64,000 bases of DNA, taken from DATEPR01 sp963780635. GTDB taxonomy: Bacteria > Actinomycetota > Actinomycetes > Mycobacteriales > Pseudonocardiaceae. The translations under genes and the position numbers were made by a program. Under the pieces are notes generated by a model, which made no database searches, was not told the origin of the DNA, and saw nothing but the letters and a program-made list of their open reading frames with translations. Below are positions 17,869-28,959 of the stretch, piece by piece. Position 1 is the stretch's first letter, and each line of letters starts with the position of its first letter. The stretch is taken from assembly GCA_963780635.1 (NCBI GenBank), contig CAWACW010000012.1, positions 124,001-188,000 of the forward strand, in the 5' to 3' direction.

Positions 17869-18852
17869 CTACACCGCGGTGCGCGCAGCGACCCGCCCGG
17901 TCGTCTTCACGGTGCGGATCACCGGCGCCGTCTCCAGATGCTGCACTCCGGGCAGCGCGGCGACGTCGGTGGTCAGGTACCGGTAGAGCGCCTCGTTGGT
18001 CGGCGCGACCACGCTCGCGTAGAGGTTCGTGGCGCCGGTGGTGGCCGCGACGTACGCGGTCACCGAGTGCCGGGCCAGCGCCTCCCCCGCCTCGGTGAGC
18101 CGATCGGGCGCGACCGACAGCCACAGCGCGGCCCGCACGTGCGGCCCCACGATCGCCAGGTCGAGGTCCACGTCGAAATACAGCACCCGGCGCTGCTGCA
18201 GGTCGGCCATCCGCCGCCGCACCGTCGTCTGCGACCAGCCCGTCACGGCGGCCAGCTCCGCCAGGCTCGCCCGGCCGTCGGCGGCCAACACCGCGAACAG
18301 CGCCCGGTCCCCGTCGTCCAACTCGACCGTCGCGTCCACATCGGACGATTGGCGGCAGTCGAGGGCGGTGATCTGCTCCGCTGACAGGACTTCGGTCTTG
18401 TCCAGCAGGCTCTGCCGGTAGCCGAAGAACGTGTGCAGCGTGCAGTGCGCCGACACGCTCGTCACCCGCGGCGCGTTGGGCAGCAGCCGCAGCAACAGGT
18501 CCTCATCGTCGCCACGTTCGGTACGCAGCACGCACATCACCTGTGTGCCACCGGAGTTCAAGCTGATCCACGCCGTGTCCGGCCGCCGCGCCAAGGCCTC
18601 GGCCAACCGCACCGACACGCCGGGCATGCACTCCATCCGCACCAGCCACTGCGTCTGCCCGACACTGTCGGGCTCGGCCAGCCCCCGTACCCGCAGGGCG
18701 CCCGTGCCGCGCAGCCGCGCGTAGCGGCGGGCCACCGTGTGGTCGGATACACCCAGCACCTCTGCGATCCGGCTGAACGGGGTGCGTCCCGCCAGCTGCA
18801 ACGCGTACGCCAACTGCACGTCCAGCCGATCAGCTCCGTCGAAAATCACCAC
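17869..18852 (-). CDS. Lrp/AsnC-family regulator, tandem-domain type
   Basis: 327 residues made of two AsnC-like halves. The first HTH is at about residues 24-45 (FSRIAEVLGVSDHTVARRYARL) and the second at about 192-215 (LAELAAVTGWSQTTVRRRMADL); each is followed by a RAM-type sensing segment. Double Lrp proteins are typical of actinomycetes. It is divergent from the DHA2 exporter with a long inverted repeat between them, and convergent with the MurA fusion, 4 bp apart. Confidence 0.88.
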   Translation of the reverse strand: MVIFDGADRLDVQLAYALQLAGRTPFSRIAEVLGVSDHTVARRYARLRGTGALRVRGLAEPDSVGQTQWLVRMECMPGVSVRLAEALARRPDTAWISLNSGGTQVMCVLRTERGDDEDLLLRLLPNAPRVTSVSAHCTLHTFFGYRQSLLDKTEVLSAEQITALDCRQSSDVDATVELDDGDRALFAVLAADGRASLAELAAVTGWSQTTVRRRMADLQQRRVLYFDVDLDLAIVGPHVRAALWLSVAPDRLTEAGEALARHSVTAYVAATTGATNLYASVVAPTNEALYRYLTTDVAALPGVQHLETAPVIRTVKTTGRVAARTAV

Positions 18853-18895
18853 TTCAGATTAGCTCGCGGCGAAATCCGCCGATACCTCCCGGATG

Positions 18896-18921
18896 GCTGG
18901 CATCCGATGGCTGATGCCAGC
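18896..18921. promoter_or_regulatory. inverted repeat between Lrp and MFS genes
   Basis: GCTGGCATC (18896-18904) and GATGCCAGC (18913-18921) form a perfect 9-bp inverted repeat around an 8-bp centre. The flanking GATGG/CATC partly extends it. It lies 36 bp before the exporter start and 43 bp before the regulator start, as expected for an operator of the divergent Lrp-type regulator. Confidence 0.6.
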
Positions 18922-18956
18922 ATCGTGGAGTGGAGCCGAACGAACGGAGTGCCGCC

Positions 18957-20471
18957 ATGCGCGACAAGTGGGGCCCATTGCTGGCCATCTGCCTGGGCAC
19001 CTTCATGCTGCTGGTCGACGTCACCATCGTGAGCGTCGCGCTGCCCTCGATGGCCGTCGAACTGCACGCCTCGTTCTCGTCCCTGCAGTGGGTCGTGGAC
19101 GCCTACGCGGTCGCGCTCGCCGCGCTGCTGCTGGTCGCCGGCTCCATCGCCGACCGCTTCGGCCGCCGCAAGCTCTACGCGATCGGCCTGGCGCTGTTCG
19201 CGGTCGCGTCGCTGTGCTGCGGCCTGGCACCCACCGCGTGGCTGCTCATCACCGCCCGCATCGTGCAAGGTGTCGGCGCCGCGGCGATGTTCTCCACGAA
19301 CACCGCGCTGCTGTCGGTGACCTACAGCGGTCGCGACCGCGGCATCGCGTTCGGCGTATGGGGTGCGGTGAACTCCGCGGCCGCGGCCATCGCACCGGTG
19401 TTCGGCGGCTTCCTCACCCAGACCTTCGGCTGGCGGTCCATCTTCCTGGTCAACCTCCCCATCGCCGCCGTCGCGCTCGTGCTGACGTGGCGGGTGCTGG
19501 CGGAGTCGCGCGGCAACCGGGCACGCATCGACTGGCAGGGCGGCGTCACGGTCACGGCGTTCGCCGCGCTGGCCACGTTCGGCCTGATCTACGGCGGCGA
19601 CCACGGCTGGGCCGACCCCATCACCCTCGTCTCGTTCGCCGTCGCGGCCGGGTCACTCGTCGCGTTCGTCCTGATCGAACGCCGCACCGCCACGCCACTG
19701 CTCGACCTGAGCCTGCTGCGCCGGATCTCCTTCGCCACCTTGATGTTCGCCGCGATGGTGCTCACCGCGGCCGCGTTCACCCCTGCCGTGTACCTGTCGC
19801 TGTGGCTGCAGTCGGTGCTCGGGCTCGACGCGCTGCGCGCGGGCTTGGTGCTCGCGCCGATGGCGATCGTCGGGTTCGTCGTGTCCATCCTGATCGGCCG
19901 CCACATGCACCGCATCCCACCGCAGTGGCCACTGGGCATCGGGCTGATCCTGATCGGCGCGGGTGCACTCGCCAGGACGTTCCTCACCGCCGAATCGGGC
20001 TGGCTCGCGCTGCTACCCGGCCTGATGGTGACCGGCGTGGGCGTGGGCCTGGCCTCGCCTGTGCTGGTGGCCGCCGCGCTGGGCTCGGCACCGCCGGAGC
20101 GCGCAGGCATGGCCGGCGGCGCGGTGAACACGTTCCGCCAACTCGGCTACGCCCTGGGCATCGCCGTGCTGGGCAGTGTGCTGACCGCCCGCATCGCCGA
20201 CTCGTTCGCCGGGCACCCCGCGGCCGCCACCGCCGTGACCGAGGGCAAGGCCGGGCAGCTCGTCGCCGCCACCCCACCGGCGGCCCGCTCGGGCGTCGAC
20301 CAGCTGGTGCACGCGGCGTTCGCCAGTGGGCTCGACCACATCCAGTTGATCGCCGGTATCGTCGGGATCGTCGGCGGCGTCCTCGTACTGATCCTCGTCG
20401 GCCGCCCGCAACCCACCCCGGCCGTCCCCACCGAACGCGACCGCCGATCCGGCCAGGAGCTGCGCGCATGA
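18957..20471 (+). CDS. MFS multidrug exporter, DHA2 (14-TM) family
   Basis: 504 residues with a 14-helix hydrophobic pattern. TM1 is FMLLVDVTIVSVALPSM, motif A is ADRFGRRKLY, and motif C-like glycines occur in AAAIAPVFGGFLTQTFGWR. This is the DHA2/EmrB-QacA class of proton-driven drug exporters. The ATG at 18957 has GGAG 7 bp upstream; an in-frame GTG at 18930 is possible. Its stop overlaps the next gene (ATGA). Probably controlled by the divergent Lrp-type protein. Confidence 0.92.
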   Translation: MRDKWGPLLAICLGTFMLLVDVTIVSVALPSMAVELHASFSSLQWVVDAYAVALAALLLVAGSIADRFGRRKLYAIGLALFAVASLCCGLAPTAWLLITARIVQGVGAAAMFSTNTALLSVTYSGRDRGIAFGVWGAVNSAAAAIAPVFGGFLTQTFGWRSIFLVNLPIAAVALVLTWRVLAESRGNRARIDWQGGVTVTAFAALATFGLIYGGDHGWADPITLVSFAVAAGSLVAFVLIERRTATPLLDLSLLRRISFATLMFAAMVLTAAAFTPAVYLSLWLQSVLGLDALRAGLVLAPMAIVGFVVSILIGRHMHRIPPQWPLGIGLILIGAGALARTFLTAESGWLALLPGLMVTGVGVGLASPVLVAAALGSAPPERAGMAGGAVNTFRQLGYALGIAVLGSVLTARIADSFAGHPAAATAVTEGKAGQLVAATPPAARSGVDQLVHAAFASGLDHIQLIAGIVGIVGGVLVLILVGRPQPTPAVPTERDRRSGQELRA

Positions 20472-21097
20472 CCGTCTGGGACGACCTCGGCACCGAGATC
20501 GTCCGGCTGCGCGACGCACGACCCACTCCGCTGAGCGGCTATCCCGATCCACGCGGCGACGAGCAGGCCCTGCCGGTCCAGATCAACTTGGCCGCGTGGG
20601 CAAGCGACGAGGCGGCACAGCTGCACCGCCGCTTCGGTGACGACGTCCGGCTCACCGTCGGAGCCATGTCGTATCCCGCGGCGCAAGACCTGCCCCTGTT
20701 CGAGGAACCGGCCGACGACGCTTCGCCGGACGAGGTGACCTTCGACCTGGCCGAGCCGCTCACGATCCGCAGCGGCCACAGCGAAACGACCCAATTGCTG
20801 GTCACCAACCACACCGACACCGACATCGTGCTCACCACCGGGCAGCTGACCGGGATCGTCACCGACCCGGACACCGGCCACCCGGTCGGTACGGCCGCCG
20901 GTTTCATGACACTGCAGCTGATCACCCGCGGCATCGAACCCGCTGCCACCGTGGCGATCCCCCTGCGGATCGGCACCGCCAGCCGGGTCGCGGCTCTGGG
21001 TCATGCGATCCCGCCGGGCCAGTGGACCCTGCACACCACGGTCGGCGTCGGCGGCCGCCGCCTGCGCACTCCCCCGTTCCCCCTCACAATCACCTGA
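20468..21097 (+). CDS. conserved actinomycete protein of unknown function
   Basis: 209 residues, soluble, with no signal peptide or TM segment. The N-terminal ~70 residues hold a conserved PLSGYPDPRGDE and LHRRFGDDVRLTVG section. The C-terminal ~110 residues look like a beta-sandwich (LAEPLTIRSGHSETTQLLV to RLRTPPFPLTIT), reminiscent of Ig-like folds. I know similar unnamed proteins only from actinomycetes. ATGA overlap with the exporter implies co-expression; the role is unknown. Confidence 0.7.
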   Translation: MTVWDDLGTEIVRLRDARPTPLSGYPDPRGDEQALPVQINLAAWASDEAAQLHRRFGDDVRLTVGAMSYPAAQDLPLFEEPADDASPDEVTFDLAEPLTIRSGHSETTQLLVTNHTDTDIVLTTGQLTGIVTDPDTGHPVGTAAGFMTLQLITRGIEPAATVAIPLRIGTASRVAALGHAIPPGQWTLHTTVGVGGRRLRTPPFPLTIT

Positions 21098-21123
21098 CAC
21101 GACACATATTTGTGTCACGTCAG
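21094..21123 (+). terminator. hairpin after the exporter operon
   Basis: CTGAC-AC-GACACA / TGTGTC-AC-GTCAG forms a stem around a TATT loop with an internal two-base bulge. There is no T-run after it, as is common in high-GC terminators. It starts inside the last codons of the preceding gene, so an operator role is also possible. Confidence 0.4.
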
Positions 21124-21132
21124 TCTTCACTG

Positions 21133-21255
21133 CTACCGCGGCGTCGGCCGACCACCCGCCAGGAACCGCTTCACCTCCGGATCACCGGCCAACTCGACCG
21201 GACGATCCACATCGGCCTCGGTCAGCGGACGCGACACCAACCGATCCGTTCGTAC
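21133..21255 (-). pseudogene. N-terminal remnant of a GNAT acetyltransferase
   Basis: About 40 codons from a GTG at 21255 read as the start of a RimJ/RimL-type acetyltransferase (TDRLVSRPLTEADVDRPVEL, GDPEVKRFLAGGRPTPR), then stop at 21133. The acetyl-CoA-binding body is missing. The remaining ~230 bases to 21490 hold no recognisable gene. Confidence 0.5.
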
Positions 21256-21490
21256 AACCCGATCCACCCGGCGGACCCTGACCCGGCAGATACACCCCAC
21301 GGCGATTTCCTCGCCACCGCGCAGCCGCCCTCGGCACCCCCACACCGACGACCCGCCCACATCGGCCGGCGCCACATCGACAGGACTCCTGGCCCGGGCA
21401 ACCGCCTACGGCCGCCGAACCGCACCGACTGGACGCCGGCGTGCCACCCAGCGCTCGACGCACTCGGCGTCCCCACACCTGACCGGTGGG

Positions 21491-21790
21491 TCAGACGCCG
21501 AGGCCGCCGATCACCGTCAGCTCCTGGCGGGTGAACTCGCCCGTCAGCAACGGCTGCGCTCTGGCGATCGCCGCCTGGGTCTGCGGGAGGCGCAGCGACG
21601 CCTCGTGCTGCTCCTTGCTCTGCCACACCTCGGTCACCCAGATCACCGTGCGGTCGGTGGCCGATACCGACACCAGGTACAGCAGGCACCCCGCGGCCCG
21701 CAGGCTCTCGACCCCGCTGAGCAGGATGTCGACGACCTCCTCCCGGTGTCCGAAGCGGGTTGTGAGGCTGCCCAGGTAGCCGTAGGTCAT
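21491..21790 (-). CDS. antibiotic-biosynthesis-monooxygenase-like (ABM) protein
   Basis: A 99-residue dimeric alpha/beta-barrel protein. Marks are YGYLGSLTTRFGHREEVVDILL at the start (ferredoxin-like first strand and helix), YLVSVSATDRTVIWVTEVW in the middle, and a C-terminal GEFTRQELTVIGG strand. ABM proteins range from quinol monooxygenases to heme-degrading and stress proteins. The ATG at 21790 is chosen over an upstream start because the domain begins there. It is divergent from the LLM oxidoreductase. Confidence 0.8.
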   Translation of the reverse strand: MTYGYLGSLTTRFGHREEVVDILLSGVESLRAAGCLLYLVSVSATDRTVIWVTEVWQSKEQHEASLRLPQTQAAIARAQPLLTGEFTRQELTVIGGLGV

Positions 21791-21878
21791 GCGCCGATTC
21801 TGCCGCAGGCAGTTAATTTCACTCGTCACTGAAGCTATAGTGGTTCAGAAGTATCAGGGCGAGCGTAACTTGGCCGAC

Positions 21879-22727
21879 ATGCGGTTCGGCCTGATCATGT
21901 ACCCGACGCACCGCGCGATGGATCCGGTCAGCCTGGGCCGCGCGGCGCAGGAGCGTGGCTTCGAATCGCTGTTCTTCGCCGAGCACACCCATATCCCGGT
22001 CAACAGCCGCCGGCCGGGCGCCGAGACCGACGAGCCGCTCGACGGCTTCGCCCACGCCTACGACCCGTTCGTCGCCCTGAGCATGGTCGCCGCCACCACC
22101 AGCACCATCAAACTCGGCACCGGGGTGTGCCTGGTCGCGCAGCGGGACCCGATCGTCACGGCCAAGGAGGTCGCGAGCCTGGACCACCTGTCCGGCGGCC
22201 GGATGCTGTTCGGCGTCGGCGCGGGCTGGAACCGCGAGGAGATGGCCAACCACGGCACCCATCCCGCCGATCGGATGACGGTGCTGGCCGAACGGGTGCA
22301 CGCGATGCGCGAGATCTGGACCAACGACCAGGCCTCCTTCCGCGGCAGGCACGTCAACTTCGGCCCGCTGTGGTCCTGGCCCAAGCCGGTCACCAAACCG
22401 CACCCGCCGATCCTGGTCGGCGGCAACGGTCCCGCCGTCGAGGACCGCGTGCTCGACTTCGGCGACGAGTGGTTCCCACAGGGCGTGACCAGGGACAACG
22501 TCGGCCCGTTCGCGCGCAGGGCGGCCGCGCTGCAACGCCGGGCGGGCGCGATCGGCCGCGGTCCGGTGCCGATCACGCTGTTCGGCGCACAGGCCGACCC
22601 GGTCGCCATCGAGGCCTACGGCGCCGTCGGCATCACGCGCTGCCTGTTCGTCGTCCCCGAGTACGGTGCCGAACGCGCCCTCCCGATGCTGGACCGGTTA
22701 GCCGGCATCGTGGACCAGCTGACGTAG
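21879..22727 (+). CDS. luciferase-like monooxygenase (LLM), probably F420-dependent
   Basis: A 282-residue TIM-barrel oxidoreductase of the LLM class. Marks are MRFGLIMYPTHRAMDP, FFAEHTHIP, IKLGTGVCL, KEVASLDHLSGGRMLFGVGAGWN and PPILVGGNGPAVEDR. Actinomycete members with this signature use F420 rather than FMN. The ATG at 21879 begins the domain exactly; a TTG at 21870 is possible. It is convergent with the aldolase/hydratase pair, so it may belong to the same catabolic block or be independent. Confidence 0.88.
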   Translation: MRFGLIMYPTHRAMDPVSLGRAAQERGFESLFFAEHTHIPVNSRRPGAETDEPLDGFAHAYDPFVALSMVAATTSTIKLGTGVCLVAQRDPIVTAKEVASLDHLSGGRMLFGVGAGWNREEMANHGTHPADRMTVLAERVHAMREIWTNDQASFRGRHVNFGPLWSWPKPVTKPHPPILVGGNGPAVEDRVLDFGDEWFPQGVTRDNVGPFARRAAALQRRAGAIGRGPVPITLFGAQADPVAIEAYGAVGITRCLFVVPEYGAERALPMLDRLAGIVDQLT

Positions 22728-22755
22728 CGGCAAGGCCATCGACGGCGCGGTGTGT

Positions 22756-23460
22756 TCAGCCGTTGCGCGCCTCGTACTCGGCCGCCGGCACGTACCGCAC
22801 CCCCAGCTCGTCGAGCTTCGCGCGCAGCCCGTACCGGTCCAGGCCCAGCTCACCGGCCTCGAACGCGGCCCGCGCCGCCGCCTCCTTCGCCACCCGCGCC
22901 TGCGACGCCGCCAGGCCGCGCTCGACATCCGCCCGGGGCACGCACAGCACACCGTCGTCGTCGGCCAGGATCGCGTCACCCGGGCGCACCAACTGCCCGC
23001 CGACCACGATCGGCACGTTCACCGCACCGGCCGTCGACTTCACGGTGCCCTGCGCGCTGATCGCGGCCGACCACACCGGGAAACCCATCCGCCGCAGGTC
23101 GGCCACGTCCCGCACGCCGGTCTCCGTGACCAGGCCACGCACCCCGCGCGCACGCAGCGACGTGGCCAGCAGTTCGCCGAACATCCCGTCCGTGCTGGGC
23201 GACGTCGTCGTCACGACCAGCAGGTCGCCGGGCCCGCACTGCTCGACCGCGACGTGCAACATGAGGTTGTCCCCCGGCCAGCACAACGCCGTCACGGCGG
23301 TACCGCCGATGCCGGCGTCCCGCTGGATCGGCCTGAGCCCGCTGCCGAGCAGGCCGACGCGGCCGAGCGCCTCGTGCACGGTGGCCACGCCGTACTCCGC
23401 GAGCTCGTCGACCCGCTCGATCGGTGCCCGCTCCGGGCCGGTCACCACCACGGGCGTCAC
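22756..23460 (-). CDS. RraA-like aldolase, probable 4-carboxy-4-hydroxy-2-oxoadipate aldolase
   Basis: A 234-residue RraA-fold protein. LCWPGDNLMLHVAVEQCGPGDLLVV, FGELLATSLRARGVRGLVTE, GVRDVADLRRMGFPVWS and PGDAILADDDGVLCVP match the LigK/GalC class of divalent-metal pyruvate aldolases, which cleaves CHA to pyruvate and oxaloacetate. The GTG start overlaps the stop of the PIG-L/GalB-like gene (GTGA at 23460-23457). That pairing supports the CHA aldolase role over an RNase-regulator (RraA) role. Confidence 0.82.
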   Translation of the reverse strand: MTPVVVTGPERAPIERVDELAEYGVATVHEALGRVGLLGSGLRPIQRDAGIGGTAVTALCWPGDNLMLHVAVEQCGPGDLLVVTTTSPSTDGMFGELLATSLRARGVRGLVTETGVRDVADLRRMGFPVWSAAISAQGTVKSTAGAVNVPIVVGGQLVRPGDAILADDDGVLCVPRADVERGLAASQARVAKEAAARAAFEAGELGLDRYGLRAKLDELGVRYVPAAEYEARNG

Positions 23461-24221
23461 GACAGCACGTCCGTCACCTGCGGGTACAGCCGCATGTAGG
23501 CCTCCCCCATGGTGGAGTGCGGCAGGCCCAGGTTCGGGCCCGCGTTGCGTTTGAGCTGCACGCCGCGCCGCTTCGCCAGATCCGTGTAGTAGTCCCACAT
23601 GTGCTGCTGTGCGGGCAGGCACTCCATCGCCCGCCGCTTGGTCTCGAACACCGATGTGATGTCCAGCAGCACCTGCGGCACGAAACCGCACTGCTCGGGC
23701 TGGTGTGGCTCGAAGAAGAACACCGGTGGCGCTCCCAGCGGTTCGCCCGGCGCCGGGTAGCCGATCGCCTGCGCCAGAATCCGGGCCCGCAACGCCATCC
23801 GGGCCGCGGCCGGGTGGTCGCCGTTGTACGGGTCGGCCGTCGGATGGGTGAGCACCACGGCCGGGTCGACGTCGCGGTAGACGTGCACCAGCCGGTCCAC
23901 CAGTTCGTCGGTCTCGCGCAGCGGGTAGTCGCCCGCGTCCAGGAACTCGATCTCCGCGCCGAGTACCTCGGCCGCGCGCTCGGCCTCGGCCCGGCGCAGT
24001 TTCTTGATCTCGTCCAGGCCAAGGCCTTCCCGCCAGGCGCGCGCGGACTCGCCGCGCTCGCCGAACGACAGGCACACCACTTTCGCGCGGTCGCCACGCG
24101 CGGTGGCCAGCGCGATCGCGCCGCCCGCCCGCCACACGAAGTCACCGGCATGGGCACTGATCACCAGCAGAGCGGGCAACGAACCTCCCAGGGATAGGTC
24201 CGGACCCGTGAACGACGACAC
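23457..24221 (-). CDS. PIG-L-family protein, probable 4-oxalomesaconate hydratase (GalB-like)
   Basis: 254 residues. The zinc motif is the divergent SAHAGDFVWRAGG rather than the deacetylase AHPDDE, with a later HPTADPYNGDHPAAARMA carrying more metal-ligand His/Asp residues. This divergent form is typical of GalB-type 4-oxalomesaconate hydratases of the gallate 4,5-cleavage pathway. Coupling to an RraA-type aldolase, the next enzyme in that pathway, supports the assignment. No ring-cleaving dioxygenase is in the window. Confidence 0.8.
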   Translation of the reverse strand: MSSFTGPDLSLGGSLPALLVISAHAGDFVWRAGGAIALATARGDRAKVVCLSFGERGESARAWREGLGLDEIKKLRRAEAERAAEVLGAEIEFLDAGDYPLRETDELVDRLVHVYRDVDPAVVLTHPTADPYNGDHPAAARMALRARILAQAIGYPAPGEPLGAPPVFFFEPHQPEQCGFVPQVLLDITSVFETKRRAMECLPAQQHMWDYYTDLAKRRGVQLKRNAGPNLGLPHSTMGEAYMRLYPQVTDVLS

Positions 24222-24243
24222 TGGCGCCCACGGGCCGGGCTGG

Positions 24244-24486
24244 TCAGAACGCCTGCCGGTTGTTCACCTGCCGCGCGCTGGCCACTAGTGCTTCCTGGAC
24301 GACAGGATCGTCGTCGGTGCCCAGGACGCGCCAGTCCTCGGCCGCTTCGCGGATCTTCGCCGCCGATCGGATCGAGCGGAAGTCGTGCTCGGGACCAGCC
24401 GGCGCGGGCGGTACCGCGCCGTCGGCCGGGCCCTTCGCCGCCTTGGGCGGAATGTGCCGTATCCGGACGACATGACGGAGTCAGTC
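24244..24486 (-). pseudogene. possible C-terminal remnant of an unidentified protein
   Basis: Between the PIG-L gene and MarR, one minus-strand frame stays open for ~80 codons without a start codon. It reads like a real protein tail: HIPPKAAKGPADG, then HDFRSIRSAAKIREAAED, then VQEALVASARQVNNRQAF before the TGA at 24244-24246. A TGA just upstream closes it. I cannot name the family. It may be a decayed gene; the rest of 24222-24666 shows nothing else. Confidence 0.3.
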
Positions 24487-24666
24487 GCTTGCGCAACCGC
24501 TGGGCCGAAGCGCGGTGGGTCACGCACGCCGTTCCACGACGGCACAACCGCAGGTGCCCGAATCGTCGCGAGCCGACAGGTGGCAGGCGGACGGGATGCC
24601 GCGGCAGACCGCGACGGCATTCTCCCGAACCACGCACGACCCCAGCAGCTGCGCGGATCTCGGCGA

Positions 24667-25137
24667 TCACGACTCCGGGCAGGCCGAGTCGTCGGGTTGG
24701 GTGCGGACTCGGGCGAGCAAAGTGCGCAACTGCGTGAGTTCGGCGGCAGCCAAGCCGGCGAACAGGTCTCGCTCCACCGCGGCGAGCGCTGTGCGCACGT
24801 CGGCGACCGCCCGTTCGCCCTTGGGCGTGATCGCGACGATGTGACGGCGGCGGTCCGCGGGATCGCGCCGGCGTTCGACCAGCTCGGCGCCCTCCAAGTC
24901 GTTCAGGATGCCGACCAGCACGCTCGGGTCCACACCGATGGCGACGCACAACGCCTGCTGGCCCATCCGACCCCGATCGGCGAGCGTGATCAGGGTGCTG
25001 CCGTGCCGAACCGTGTACCCGATGTCGGCGAGCGCGTCCCGGATCCGGGCGTTCGTGATCGCGCCGTGCCGGGCGAGCAGGAAGCTGACCCGCTCGACGC
25101 CGTCCGGCACATCGATCGCCCTGTCGTGCTCGGCCAC
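24667..25137 (-). CDS. MarR-family transcriptional regulator
   Basis: A 156-residue winged-helix MarR. IRDALADIGYTVRHGSTL and the recognition region MGQQALCVAIGVDPSVLVGILNDLE are followed by the wing RRDPADRRRHIVAITPKG (the DxRxxxxxxT signature). It usually senses phenolic or lipophilic compounds. The gene next to it upstream on the other strand is a decayed pirin, so its original target may be lost. Confidence 0.87.
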   Translation of the reverse strand: MAEHDRAIDVPDGVERVSFLLARHGAITNARIRDALADIGYTVRHGSTLITLADRGRMGQQALCVAIGVDPSVLVGILNDLEGAELVERRRDPADRRRHIVAITPKGERAVADVRTALAAVERDLFAGLAAAELTQLRTLLARVRTQPDDSACPES

Positions 25138-25195
25138 GGCCGTACGATATCACTCCGCGTGACGAAAGCGCAGGCCAGGACGCTGTCTACTGCGG

Positions 25196-25645
25196 GTGGC
25201 ACAGAATTGTTCGCTACCGGCCGTCACCAAAGGCGCTCGCCGACCGGCGCCGTACTCGACGTCGTGTCCGGTCGCCGGTGTCACCGGGCCCATCGTGCAC
25301 CGCCGGCCGGTCCAGGGTGCCGTGGTGACCGTCGATCCGGGTGTCTCGGTCGACTGCGCGCCGCCCGCCGATCACCGGGCCTTCCCCTATGCGCTGTCCG
25401 GCATCGTGACCATCGCGGGCTCCGCCTTCACAACGGGCCAGGTGGCCTGGTCCGACCCGACCGGTGAGGACGACAGCGTGCTCGGCCGACCGTGCCCGAC
25501 CGGGACGAGCAGGCCCTACAGCGCCCGCCCCATCGGGCAATCGGTGGCACTGGGCGGACGGTTCGTGATGAACGTGCCGGGCGAGATCGAAACCGCGTAC
25601 CGCGACCTGCGGGGGGCCGGTTCGGCGAGGTGCCCACCCAGGCCC
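25196..25645 (+). pseudogene. C-terminal remnant of a pirin-like protein
   Basis: The frame contains the pirin C-terminal cupin half in order: an HRAFPYALSGIVTIAGSAF strand pair, GQVAWSDP, ARPIGQSVALGGRFVMN and VPGEIETAYRDLR. The metal-binding N-terminal cupin is absent, and the text before and after is non-homologous. The linker between EDDSVL and RPYSARPIG is also irregular, suggesting further damage. No gene is seen in 25646-25848. Confidence 0.55.
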
Positions 25646-25848
25646 GGCCGACCTGCCACCGCCGACGCGGCGCCCGGACAGCTGACCCGATCGCCGCGCG
25701 GCGACGACCAGCGCAGGTAGTGGTTGGGCCGGTCGGGCGACCTGCCCGTCCCGATCGTGTGGAACACCGCGGCAAGCCTTGGCGCAGCTGATCTCCGTTT
25801 GGTTGCCTGCGCTGAGCAGGGACCACGTGATGTCACCGGGAAGGCCAG

Positions 25849-28053
<2,205 letters not shown>

Positions 28054-28959
28054 TCAGCACCACGCCACCGATGCTCACGGCGCCACCGACGATGTCGATC
28101 CAGGTCGGGATCTCGCGCAGCCACACGTAGGCGACCGCGAGCGCCACGACCGGCACCAGATACAGCGCGGCCGTCGCGGTGGCCACGGAGTTCCTGGCCA
28201 CCGCGTAGCCCCAGACGACGAAGCCGACCGCCGACGGGAGCACGCCGAGGAAGACGACGGACGCGGTGTCCGACGCGGGTGCGGTCAGCACGCCGTGCAC
28301 GGCGGCGGGCGCGAGCGGCAGCAGGAACGCGGTGCCCGCCCACATCGCGTAGCAGGCTACTTCGACGCCGGAATACCGGCGCAGCAACGGTTTGCTGCCC
28401 AAGTGATACCCGCCCTGCACGACCGCGGCGGCCAGCACCACCCACGCCGCGGCCGAGTAGCCGACGCCGCCCGCGACCGCGATCAGCGCCGAACCCGCGA
28501 GCGCCACGACACTGCCCGCGATCTTCGGCCAGGTGAGCCGCTCGCCGAGGAACGCCACGGCGAGCACCGCGCTGAACACCGGCGCGGTCGCCACCAGCAG
28601 GCTCGCCGTGCCGGCGGGCACCCGGACCTCGCCCCAGTTGAGCAGCAGCTGGTACGCGCTCATGCCTGCGGCACCACACAGCGCGATGAGGAGCAGATCG
28701 GCGCGCCGTGGCCTGCGCACGCCGAGCACCGGCGCCACCGCGGCCAGCGCGACGGACGCGACGAGCAGCCGGGCGAACGACAACCCCGCGACGCCGTAAC
28801 CGGCCAACCCGACGCGGATCGCCGGGAACGCCGACGCCCACAGCACCACGGTCGTGGCCAGCGCCGCCGTCGCCCTCGCGTCCTTCACGGTTCGAGTCTG
28901 CCCGCTAGCATGGCGAAGAACCAGTTACGGTTTCTTGGCTGTCCTGGAAGTGGTACTTC

